DNA from: Diphasiastrum complanatum | Taxonomy: Eukaryota; Streptophyta; Lycopodiopsida; Lycopodiales; Lycopodiaceae | Direction of reading: 5' to 3' | Length of the DNA stretch: 64,000 nt | NCBI GenBank assembly: GCA_029204225.1 | Contig: CM055113.1 | Location: 18,879,746 to 18,943,745 of the forward strand | In this document: positions 24,874 through 36,800 of the stretch, piece by piece | Numbering within the stretch: position 1 is the stretch's first letter | Layout: every line of letters begins with the position of its first letter | Program-made: the position numbers and the translations under genes | Notes under the pieces: generated by a model | Told to the model about the DNA's origin: nothing | The model's input: only the letters and a program-made list of their open reading frames with translations | Database searches by the model: none

Positions 24874-27800
24874 GCGGTGGATCTAGCCCTCTGCTTGTGA
24901 TCTGGTTCGCGGGCAGGAGGGCGCGAGGATGGTGGAGTAGAGGAAAGAGGGGGGGCGGGGGGGGCGCTTGCTTTAACATGCATGGAATTTTTTTAGTGTG
25001 TGTTGTATACAATGGGAAATTTTTGGTGCATGTTGGGTCTTCTTGCTCGCATGGTTGGCCATAGTCTAGATAAAGGTTTTTGAAGTGGCTATATATTACA
25101 AGTTCTTAGGGCATTTTTTTGTTTCTAAGTCGAAATTTCGTTTTTCGCTTATTTTCTAAGTGTAAGTTGTCGTTTGCTAAAAGAATTGTTTTTTTGTGGG
25201 GGTTCCGGACGGTTTCCACAATTCTGATGGAATTCTGTGTTGTGTTGGCAGTTATGGCTGACATGCAACAAGAATTATCTGGTGAAGGAGTTCCATCACC
25301 GGTACGAAGTGTGGGAAGCCCAGACAATGGTCCGTAGTCTATTCTGGATGTGATAGGCAAAGCACTGCTAGAAATCCACCAGAGTAAGGAGCAGTGGGAC
25401 GAGCAAATCAAATTTCTTTTGTCTAAGCATGATGCGACAGCTTCTTCACACTTAGATTTTCAGCCGGAAGTTTTTTCGGGGGACAAGAAATTTAAACAGC
25501 CGGCAGCTGTGGAGTCTTGGATTAATAGGTGGAATAGCTATTTTGGTCTGCATGGAGTACCTGAGGAGAAGCGAATTTCTTCAGTACTGATTTTTTTGGA
25601 AGGAAAAGCCATGTCATGGTGGCAAGATCTCGATCCTAAGCCAGTCACTTGGGATGCTTTTCGGGATGTATTCTTGAAAGCATTTATGACTGTGGATGAA
25701 AGAGACTCGTATCGGCATTTTGTAGAGCTTAAGATGGGGTCGCGTGACTTGGACACTTATGTCCAAGAGTTCATGGATCTTCTTACTAAAGTGCCGCATT
25801 TTCCGAAAAAGTACGCTGAGTGGCAGTTTGTGAATGGATTGCCAGCGGATTTTCAGAATGAATGCAAGTGCAATTCTTTGAACTCGTTGGAGGATGCCAT
25901 TCGGATCGCACGTGTGTACGATCAGACGGTGGTAGCTTCTAGGAAACGGGGGTAAGAGAAAAGCTCAACAAATTTCCGATCGCGGAAAAAGTCAAAAAAG
26001 TTTTTTGATGAATTTGAGAGTATGGCTTATCAGAAACCAAAGTCAGTGAAGAAATCGAAGAAAAAGTCTAAGTCATGAGTCAGAGATGCCTTCAAACAGG
26101 GATTGTGTTTCAATTGTGGCAAGGCGGGTCATCTGGCTAAAGAGTGCCCGTTAAAGAACAAGTCCTCATCTAATCTTGTGACAGTTGATTTGCCAGCAGG
26201 TAAAATGGAAATTGATGTTATTAATAGTACTTGTGAATTTCAATTCAGTACATTGTCCTTTGGTCCTCACAATTTGTTTCGATTAAGGGGCAAGTTGTTA
26301 GGAAAAGATGTGAATGTATTGTTGGATTCAGGCAGTACTCATAATTTTATTAATTCTCAACTTGTGCAGAGACTCCAGGTGCCTACCAAGCCAAGTGACC
26401 ATCGTTATGTGGTTAAGCTTGTGTCGGGTGCAGATACTGAAGTTTTTGAAGTAATGGTTTCGGATTTGGAGCTGGATCTTTAAGGCCATATTGAGAAGAT
26501 TAATTTCCATGTTCTAAACCTGGGCCAATCGGACGTAATTTTAGGATATGAGTGGTTCTTTAGTAAATCTGATAGTTTGCAAATTTATTTTAAGAAGCAT
26601 GAATTACGATTCATAGATTCTAGTGGTAAAGTTGTATCCATTTTTGGTGATGATACTGGAACTCAGTTTTCGATGGTTACATCGGCGGAATTAATAAAGG
26701 AAGCTCACAATTTTGATTGTTACTATCTTGTTTTAAAATCTTGCTTAAGTGGAATTGTTTCTGAGTCTTCACATGAGAATGATAGTACTGAATCAATTAT
26801 TGATAGTAATTTCATTGTGAATGATGAAAATCAGTATGGTAATTTAGATCATGATCATGAAGAGAAATAGTTATTAGCAGATTTAAAGCAAGAATTTAGT
26901 GATGTTTTTCCAAGTGAACTTCCACATGGTCTACCTCCGTCTAGGTTAGTAGATCATAAGATAGCTAATTCCGGGTGGTCAACCTATCTTCCGACAACCG
27001 TATCTGTTTAGTTTGAAGGAAGAGGAGGAAGTGACTCGGCAAATTGAGGAGTATCTCCGAATGGATCACATTCGACCTAGTAAGTCGCCATGGGGAGCGC
27101 CAGTCCTTCTTAAGGATAAGAAAGACGGTGCGTGGATTACAAGGGGTTGAATAAAGTTACCATTAAGAATAAGTATCCTCTACCTAGGATGGACGATTTG
27201 GTTGATCGTTTGGGTGGAGCCAGATATTTTACTAAAATTGACTTGCGAATTGGTTATCATCAGATTCGAATTCATCCAGGAGATGTGTCTAAGACAAGTT
27301 TTAGGACTAGATTTGGTCATTATGAAATTTTGGTGTTACCGTTTGGGTTAACAAACGGTCCGGCCACTTTCCAGCAAATGATGAACGACTTGTTTCGTCC
27401 ATATCTGGGAAAGTTTGTTGTAGTGTTTCTAGATGATATACTCATCTATAGTAAAACACTCAAAGAGCATAAGAAGCATCTTAGGACTGTCTTGAGGATT
27501 TTGAGACAGGAGAAGCTTTATGCTAAAGAGTCGAAGTGCGAAATTCTTTAAGAAAGAACTGTTATATCTAGGTCATGTCATATCCTGGAAGGGAATTATG
27601 ATAGATCGGGAAAAGATTAAAACAGTTTTGGAATGGCCAATTCCTAAAACACTGAGAGAACTTAAATCTCTTTTGGGGTTTACAGTTTTCTTCCGCAGAT
27701 TCATCTTGGATTATTCGTTGATTGTTGCACCTCTCAACAATGCGTTGAAGGGGATAATTACTCGAAAAGGTAGGCCGAGTCCACCTCTCGTGTGGAATGA

Positions 27801-30800
27801 GACATTGGATAAAAGTTTTAACAAACTTAAGGAACTCATTGTCTCAGCACCAGTTTTGATCATAGCGGATCTGGATAAACCTTTTTTGGTTGAAGTGGAT
27901 GCTAGTGATTATGCTGTTGGTGCAGTTTTGTTACAAGAGGGGAGGCCAGTTGCTTTTGAGAGTAAGAAGTTGTCTGATGCACAAACTAGATATACAACTC
28001 AAGAAAAAGAACTTTTTGTGGTTGTGCATGCGTTGAAGTTGATGTGGAGGCACTATTTATATGGTAGTCAATTTATAGTGTGCTCAGATCACCAACCATT
28101 AAAGTATTTCTGTAATCAGAAAGACCTTAGGGGTCGAAGGCTCGATGGGCTGAGCTGATGCAAGAATTCGACTTTGATTTGAGATATATTAAAGGATCGT
28201 CAAATCAAGTGGCGGATGCCTTAAGTCGGATTGCAGAAGTGAATGAGTTGTCATTCACAGAGATCTCTACTGATTTCTATCTTTCATTTTCAGGTCTTTA
28301 TGAACAAGATCCTCATTTTGGACCTATATGGCAAAGGGCTTTGAATGGCTCTCAATCAGGAACTGATTTGCAAGGTGATCTGTTGGTTGTGAAAGATAAG
28401 AAGGAGAGGATGCTTTTTCCATTCGGAATGGGATTTTGTTCCGAAGGGGAAAAGTGTGTGTACCAGGGATGGATGTATTAAAAAAGCATGGGTTCGACTG
28501 ATCATCCGGAATCCGATGGTCAGACTGAGAGGACTAATCAGACGATGGAACAAATGCTTCGTGCATACGTTTCACTTAGGCAATCTTAGTGGGAAAAGTA
28601 TCTTCCACTGATTGAGTTTGCTTATAACAGTAGTAAGCATTCGGCTACTGGGTGTAGTCCGTTTATTCTTATGTATGGATTTCAACCTAGATCTCCAATA
28701 ACGGTTGAAACTGAGTCGATTAAAGTTCAGAAAGTAGCAGATTTCTTGGGTGAAATGCAAGAAATGTTACAGTTAGCACGTGAAAATGTTCTAAGTGCCC
28801 AGGATCGGGTAAGACATTTTGCTAATTTGAAAAGATCGCCTCGGGAGTTTCAAGTAGGAGATTGGGTGTATCTTATAATTCCGAAGGATTCTAAGGTAAT
28901 GCGTACTGGGAAGCATTACAAACTGTCTGCTAGGTACAGTGGACCTTATAGAATCTTGAAAAAGATTGGATCTTTAGCTTACCGATTAGAGTAACCAGAG
29001 GGAACCAAGGCTCATACTGTGTTTCATGTAAGTCGTTTGAAGATAGAGGGACATCATGTTGATTCTGGTACTAATCTAGATTCGTTTGAAGACTTATCTG
29101 AGAGGATTCCTTTAGAACCTGAAAAGATTCTTGATACTAGATCCAAGCGATTGCGAAATCGGGATGTTATTGAGCATCTGGTTCATTGGAAAGGATATTC
29201 TGATGATGAGGATTCATGGGAACTAGAAGGTAATCTAAGGAAGAGTTTCCCGGACTTTGAGTTCTGAGGACAGAACTAAAATAAGGGGGGAGGTATGTTA
29301 CGGCCCTAATGGGAGGTTTGCACCATTGGGGGGCTGCCTTAGATGTAGGGGCCCCCAGGCCTAATTTGGACAATAGCTAAGTAGGACCTTAGGCTATGCC
29401 TGCATGCAGTATAGGCATGTGTGTTGCATCCTAGTATGGGATAGGATGTAAATGCACTATGTCTATGCATGGGTCTTTGCTATTGTGAGTTAGGGGGCAT
29501 GAGTTGATAGCACGCTTACATGTGGATTCATTGCATGGGCAGGTAGGGGAGGGGCTTCTCTCTATATATATCCACTCCTGTGTCCATTTGATTCATTGAG
29601 AGTTTGCGGCCGCTATGCTGTCGGATTGGTAAGCGCTTCCTATCATAGTGATTTGCCATACTCCCTAGTGCTCGGGGGCTAGATCGGACGGTCTAGGATT
29701 GGTTGGGACGGTTTCGTCCACCGCACTCCCTTATCGTGTTCTTAACGCTCATTCTCTATTGGAGGTCTTGGGGGACGTTTTACTGTTGCTGCATGAAAGC
29801 CCTGGAAGTGTTGAAGACCATGACTTTGGTCTTCTCAATGTTAATCTGCAAACCCCATCTAGTGCAGCAAGTGATCCAATAAAGTAGTCAACTACACATG
29901 TCCTCCACCATGAGGATGACATGTAAATGCTGATGAGGGCCAGTTTGTTAATGGATCTGGTGGGAGTCACTGAATGACAATCTATGCTAGGAATCCGAAG
30001 TCCAGGATGGCAAGAGAGTGCGTCTCTGCAAAAGTAATCAACTGCTCCCCAAAAGTAGCTGGAATATCTGCATCCTGTGAAATCCGATCTAGTCCCATAT
30101 CCAGAGGGTGGAGCCGGAGAAAGTCAGTATTCGCATGAAATTCGGTCTGTCTGGAGCTTGTGCGGGCGTTGAAATCCCCTGCTAACAGAATGTAACCCTG
30201 CTGAAGAAAGATAGCAATGTCGTCTGAAAGTGCCTGAAAGGGGTCTTCACCAAACTCAGCAAACGCCGATGTCTGTGGGGCGAAATAGCACACAATTTTA
30301 TAAATGTCTTGAAGTATCCCCAAAAGTGACCCAACAATGTGAAGCCAGATATAGCGAGCGTAGGGATCTTGCTTAACCATCTTAACTGCGGTGCCCCTGT
30401 ATTAACAAGCCACTCCTCCAGATCCACGAGAAGTTTTTCTTCTCACAAATGGGCGAAAAACAGATGCCAAAAAATTTCCTGTATATTTGGAAGAGGATGA
30501 TAAAGACTCATGGGTTTCAGCCAGCAATAAAATGTCACATTTTCCAATAAAATCAGCAAAATCTCCTACAGATGATGATGATAAAAAGCCATTGCAATTC
30601 CAAAAGCCAAGTCGCAAAGTGGTAGGGGATCTGGTGCTGCTCCTATTCCCGGGAGCCCCGAGGTCCTATTGTGAAGGGAGGTCGAAATATTTCGGCTTGT
30701 CGTCAAAAGCAACCCTTTTCCTTTTTCTTTTGCTTCTTGAATAATCTTTTTTCTTGCCAACCATTGAGTGTTTGTCAAATCATCATCCATATAAATAAAG

Positions 30801-33800
30801 GTGCCTTTAAGCTTTGTCCTAAGCCAAATAGCTGCATTGCGTTGTGAGAACAAAATTTGATAAATAAAATTTTGTCATCAAACTTACTGCGCCATGCTGT
30901 ATCTAAACCATTGGCAACATGAGATAGCTTGGAAACAAGTAATTCTTTAGCTTCTTCTATTGGTTTTCCCCCATTTGCAATGTCTCTTTCTCTAATGTTA
31001 AGGGCCTTTTTGGCCCTCTTAGCTTGCTCATCCAAAACTGTTATCTATTGTAGAGGCTGAAATAGGGGGGTGATTACCTTACTTGAGGATTGAGGTCGTC
31101 TCTTCTACTTGTTTTTCAAGCGATGAGAGTTTGCTGCCCATATTGTCCGGTTTGAAGAGTGTTGCCCATGTCTTTGGCTCTTCAACTTGTTTTTCCAAGC
31201 AAGATATTTTGTTTGAAGTCTCCTCCAAGACACTCTTTTGAGGTATATGTTCTTGTAGGAAAGCAAGAGTCAAGTCACCAAGATCTAGTTATCAATCAAT
31301 TTCCACAGAAAACAAGAGAGAAGAGGCTGGGCGCCCAACTCCATACAACCAAAAATGCGAAAGTGAGAGATTGTAGGCTTCTTCCCATACCAAACTTCAT
31401 AAGGAGTTAATACTTTCAATGCTTTAGTAGGACAACGATTGCTTATGTATGCTGCCGTTATAACCGCTTCAGCCCAAAACTTGTGAGGCAGCCCCTTTGC
31501 TTTGAACATGCAACGGGCCATTCCATAAGTGCGATTCTTTCGCTCGGCAACACCATCTTGTTGAGGCGTATAGGGAGTTGTCATTTGATGTAGAATTCCC
31601 TTTTCTCGAAGAAATGCACCAAACGTATTCTTAATGTCTTCAAAGAATGCCCAAACTGATTTTCCACCATTGCTAGAAAATCTTTGAAACGTTGAAAAAC
31701 TTCCGATTTAGCCTTCATAGGATAGATCCATGTAAAACGGGAAAAGTCATCAATAAAAGTCACAAAATAGATGCACTTTCCAATGGATTCGGTCCTCATT
31801 GGACCACAAACATCACTATGAACCAAATCAAATTTATCAAGAACCCTTATAGTTCCATCAATTGGAAAAGGTTTCCTTTGAAACTTTCCAAGTATGCACC
31901 CCTCGCATACATGCCCTTCCGGCTGCTCAATAGTAGGAATGTCTTCTACCATATTAAATGTCTTCAGCTTCTTCAAACTTGCAAAGTCGAGATGCCCAAA
32001 CCTTGCGTGCCACAATTCAGCCAACTCCAATGATTGTGATGTAGAAGCAACAAGACATGTAGAGGGAATTCGTCGCTCATAGGTATCCATAATGAATAAG
32101 CCAGCATGCACTGTTCCCGAAACAATAATCAAGAGTGATCTTTTAGGATCCTTGACAAGACACTTATCTTCTTTGAACTCAACAACTAGTCCTTGCTTCA
32201 ACATAGTTGAAACCGAAAGAAGATTCTTCTTGATTCCCGGAACATAAAGCACATTCTTAATGTACTTTTTTTCACCATTAGGCAAAATGATGGCTACAAT
32301 TCCAATTCCATGAATAGAATAAGATGCATCATCCGCACAATGTACCTTACTTCCATTTTGCACTTTCACTAATTTAGTGAATGCTTCTTTACAAGAAGTC
32401 ATATGACGAGTAGCACCACTATCAATCACCCATTCAATGGGCTGAAAATCAGCAACTTGCAAAACAAAATCTGAATTCCTCATAGATGTACTAGTAGAAG
32501 CAATATTAGACACAAAACCATAGTCCTGGTTGAAGAGATCACCACTAGCTTCAAGCTCTTGTTCCAAAGTAGCAAGTGAAGCACTAGTATCAATTCCTTT
32601 ACTCTCCTCTTTCGCAAGCTTCTTCTTACAATCCTTGATGAAGTGCCCGTACCTTTTGCAATAATGGCACTTCCCTTTCTTCTTTTGAGTGTTGACATTT
32701 TGACCTCCAACGGGCTTTTGCTCATCCTTGGAAGGAGGATTCCCCTTTCCTTTTGACTTGCCTTTGCCCTTGCCTTTCGTGAAGAAAGCTTGATCTTGTT
32801 GAGTGTCACCCGCAAAGTTTTGCCTCGTTTGCTCCTCTTGAAGAAGCAGTCCAACAAGTTCATCACAAAAGAGTTGCTGTCCCCTAAGAGAGATACTCAA
32901 AGATGAAACAAATGGAAGATAAGATGAAGGTAATGAGTTGAGAGTAATGGAAACAAATCTAGCATCCTCAACTATCTCATCAATATTGAGAAGAAGATCC
33001 TTGATCTTCGTCAAGTGATTGGTCACTAGATCCACTTCTTGCATCTTCAACAAAGAAAGCTGATTTCTAAGATACACCACTCTTGCTGGATTTTTGACTC
33101 TATACATAGTATAAAGTGTATCCCACCCACTTTTAGATGTCTTACAAGACCTAATATGAGGTAAGATAGATCTTTTCACAGCAAGAGCAACCATAGAATG
33201 TGCTTGTGCATCCCTTCTATCCCACTTCTTTTGTTCTTCCGAAGATGTAGAAGATGATGATCCACGAGGTGTAGGAGGTGCCAAAGACGGAGGCCTTTTC
33301 TCATCACAATTGACCAAATCCCACAGCCCTTTCGCTATGAGAAGATTCTTCATCATGCAACTCCACAAAGAGTAGTTTGTGCCATCCAACCGATCTTCAC
33401 TAAACAAAGAACCGATAGCTTCCAATAAGCCCATACCGAAATCCAACTAGGAATCCAAATAATGTGATCAACACACACTCCAATAGGGCTGTTGAAAGCG
33501 CCCTACTACTTGCTGAGAATTTGCAAATTTCCAGCCACAAGTTGACCTAACCCTGAATAGGGTTTGCTGAATTTTGGTGCTGGCTGAAACTCATCTATAC
33601 CATCCTCTTCCACATATACAGATTATTCTTGGCATTTGGTTAATTTCCCATTCATGAGAGGAAAAACTTGTTGAGGATTTGGAGGAGTGGCTTGTCTATA
33701 CAGGGGCACCGCAGTTAAGATGGTCAAGCAAGATCCATATGCTCACTACATCTGGTTTCACATTGTGGGGGCATCCTTGGGGCTACTTCAAAACTTTTAT

Positions 33801-36800
33801 TTGGCTGTGTGTTCACCCCACAGACATCGGCGTTTATTGATTTTGGTGGAGACTCTCTAAATCCTTTTTAACTGCTGCTTCCTCATCTTTCCCTACAAAA
33901 ACGGTACCATCCCATAGAAGTGTTCACAACCTATGGTATGATTGAGAATGTCGTTCTCTTCACAAACAAGTGACTTATGCCAGACTACACTCCCTTGCCG
34001 TACTCAAACAACGCCAGAAAGAGTATCATAAAACTACCAGAAAAAAGAAGATAACGTACCTACGATCACTTTGCCAAAGGTTGATTGATTCTTTAGATTC
34101 TCCCTCCTCCTCCTTTTCCTGGAATCACTTCACCAGAGACTCCTCGACACAGGCCCCCATAGCAATCAAATCCTAGATTGAATATGCCCCGAAACTTTAT
34201 CCCATGGACTCTCCTCCTATCTTACTCTGACCACGACCTACCCACTGCTCTTTTTTTACTCCACACATGGTTGAAAACAACATTAAACATGCCAAACTTC
34301 ATAAAGCTACTGACTATGATTCTTTGAATGTAGACTTCCTAAAGCCTGTAGCTTACATTGTTTCTCCCCACATTGCTCACGCTTTTAACACTGCTGTGAC
34401 TTCCAGTTTCCCCACGACATGGTGCACTAATATCCTCCATCCCATCCTCATCTCAAAATGAAGTTTTGATCCGAGGTAGAGTATCCTGGCCTGCAGCTTG
34501 GCCCAAAGTATGTAAATCCTCAGTCTCAGCAAAGGATCCAGCGACCGACTGTAATATAAAACCTTCGATCTTAGCCAAAGTGTGACCAATCATGATGGTG
34601 CGATAGTTTTCTACATTCATGGGATCACCTGCCTTATTGAGGAGGCACGACATAGGAGGCAGAAAGTTTACTGCTGCTTTGTGGACCTTCGCAAAGCTTT
34701 TGACTCTGTTCCCAGACATCTCCTTTTTTAGAGGTTAGCTTCACTTGGCTTTACAGAGGAGACTATTGTTGCGATGATTACTTTATATGAGCGGGTTTTG
34801 GCACGTTTCAGAGATGGTAGTGGCTGGTCCCCTCTGATACATACTACCATTGGAGTGAAGCAGGGCTGTCCTTTTTCGCCTACTCTATTTGCACTATATA
34901 TTGATGATCTCGAGCGAGTTATCCGTGAGGAAGGTGGAGAGGGCCTGGCCTTTAGCGGATATCATTATACCCATCCTCCTATATGCTGATGGTGTGACTC
35001 TTCTCTCATCCTTCGCAGCTGGTTTACAGAGACACCTCTATGCTCTTCATCGCTTCTGTCAGCTCTGGGGATTGACGGTTAATACTAAGAAGACCAAGAA
35101 TATGGTGTTCAACACCAATCAATAGCATATGAGGGATGTGATGTTCTATCATGACGGACAGCCGATTGAGAGACGACTTATTGGGCTTCTCCATAGGTCT
35201 TCCACAGGTGCTTTTTGGCGTGAGTTCATTCCCCACGCTCCACCTCCACTCCTCAATGACTTGCGCATATGGTCTGATTATGCCGCCGCCTTATATACTA
35301 TTCATACTGGCACACCTATTTCCATCTCCCCTAGACCTTCTAAGTTCACATTTTTCACTGCTGATATGCTTCATAAAAAAAAAAATTGAACACTTGTAAA
35401 GCCAGAGATATTGATGACCTTGAATATGAGTTATTGATCCATGCTGCTGATTTGTTATCACCTCTCTTAGTCACCTTACTCAATCAAGCCGTTGTCACTG
35501 GTTTTCCCTCTTCTTGGTGCACTAATATCATTCATCCTATACACAAAAATGGTCCCATGAATCCTGGTAATTATCGAACTCTTTTGATTGGGCACGTGAT
35601 TGCGAAGCTTTATGGCACTATTCTACAGTTAGCTGTGAGTATTGAGGCAGAGAGTAGGAGACTGCATGCTATGGGCCAGGCTGGTTTTAAAAGCCCATTA
35701 TTCCACTACAGATCATAGGAGAGACCGAGTTTATTGTTGGTTTGTGCTTGCATCTTTCATGATCTTTGTTCTTTGTGGATCAAGAAAGTTTATTCCAGTA
35801 CCTTAACAACCACCAAGAAAGACTTGCCTCTCACGAATCTATGATCCTAGTTGTGCAAATGCACCTCCAGAAGTTGGATACGTCCATTGAGGAACTCAAA
35901 AAAGTTGTAGTTATCAAGAGCGAAACATCTTCCCAAATAACTACCTCAACTAACTCAAAAATCAGGTGAAACAACATCATACGGCTGTCCAAACGTGGGC
36001 AGATGTACTTAAAAGTCTGACTCATGCTATTCTTCCACCTCCTCCTTCACCATCGTTTATCTCAACCACGTTCACTAAGAGCCGTCCGCGAGAGCAAAAA
36101 GCTCTTAATGTTCGGGTTAGAGGCATTAAGAACTTCCATGATGTTGTTCAAGAGGCTAAGAAGTTTTTGGAAGAGAATCTTCAGCATCACAACAAATTGC
36201 TTGGCGGCCTAAGACTTCACCTCAATGTCTCATCGTCGTGAAGTGTTGGGGCAAAGATCGAAGTTGCCGGATACTAAAATATACTTGCACGAAGACTTAC
36301 TTGCATCCAAGTGCAAGAGCGGAAAAAGACAAGATAAGAAGCTATAGTAACTGGAAAGCGACTTATGTATCGTGATGGTATAATCAGATTTGTAGATCAT
36401 AAATCTATTGCTATTAATGAGAGTTTGAATTCTAAGATAGAATCATAGATAGAGAAATGAAGAGATGTCCGGTTGAACTTGTAAATGGTCTTTGCACCAT
36501 ATAATCATGGCCGTAAAATTTTTTTCCTAGTTAGCTAATTTGTTTTAGTTAAGTTGCTTGACGACATTGATCCATCTGAGTTTCATCTCTTTTGATGTAC
36601 TGTTTGGTCCTTAGAAGCCCGTTTCGAAGAAAATGGGTCGGAACGTTCTGTACGTTCCGGAACGTACTGGGTGGGAACATTTTATTTTTGTTCTAACGGC
36701 TTTTTACAGCTGTGGCTACCTGTGGAAAATTTAGGTCCATTCCATGGACGGGCGAGCCATAGAGAATGAAAGGGGAATCAATATAAATTCTTCAAGCTGA

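Larger units (their letters stand above)
23426..29782 (+). mobile_element. Ty3/Gypsy retrotransposon nested in LINE-A (Gypsy-2)
   Basis: A full-span element with two LTRs (23426-23934 and 29296-29782), a tRNA-Met-type primer-binding site (TGGTATCAAAGCAGC) just inside the left LTR and a polypurine tract (AAGGGGGGAGG) before the right one. The flanks ATGTT and CTGTT form a 5-bp target duplication with one mismatch. Internal parts in order: gag (about 25.26-25.96 kb), zinc knuckle [15 protein letters not shown] (26.10 kb), protease [12 protein letters not shown] (26.32 kb), reverse transcriptase (27.1-27.6 kb, FLDDI), RNase H (27.85-28.1 kb), integrase remnant (28.4-28.7 kb) and a chromodomain-like tail (29.1-29.27 kb). 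It is broken, with roughly eight or more breaks. By eye the LTRs differ at about 15 of 480 aligned bases (3%), so the insertion is moderately young. Confidence 0.92.
21841..31253 (-). mobile_element. LINE (non-LTR retrotransposon), split by Gypsy-2 (LINE-A)
   Basis: Reading the - strand from 31253: an ORF1-like part with coiled-coil sequence ([24 protein letters not shown]) and [17 protein letters not shown] (31.27-30.75 kb); an endonuclease with WNCNG, LLAETH and GDFNARTS (30.62-29.98 kb); then the end of the reverse transcriptase ([18 protein letters not shown], about 29.87-29.80 kb). The rest resumes beyond Gypsy-2 with DGQPL, SSYTYLG and [20 protein letters not shown] (23.42-23.2 kb) and a 3' zinc-finger region ([22 protein letters not shown]; 22.66-22.45 kb). 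The 3' end is a hairpin (21952-21965) and a CT tract. Most of the reverse transcriptase palm is missing between endonuclease and GLQINIEK, so this copy is dead apart from the Gypsy insertion. Confidence 0.85.
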
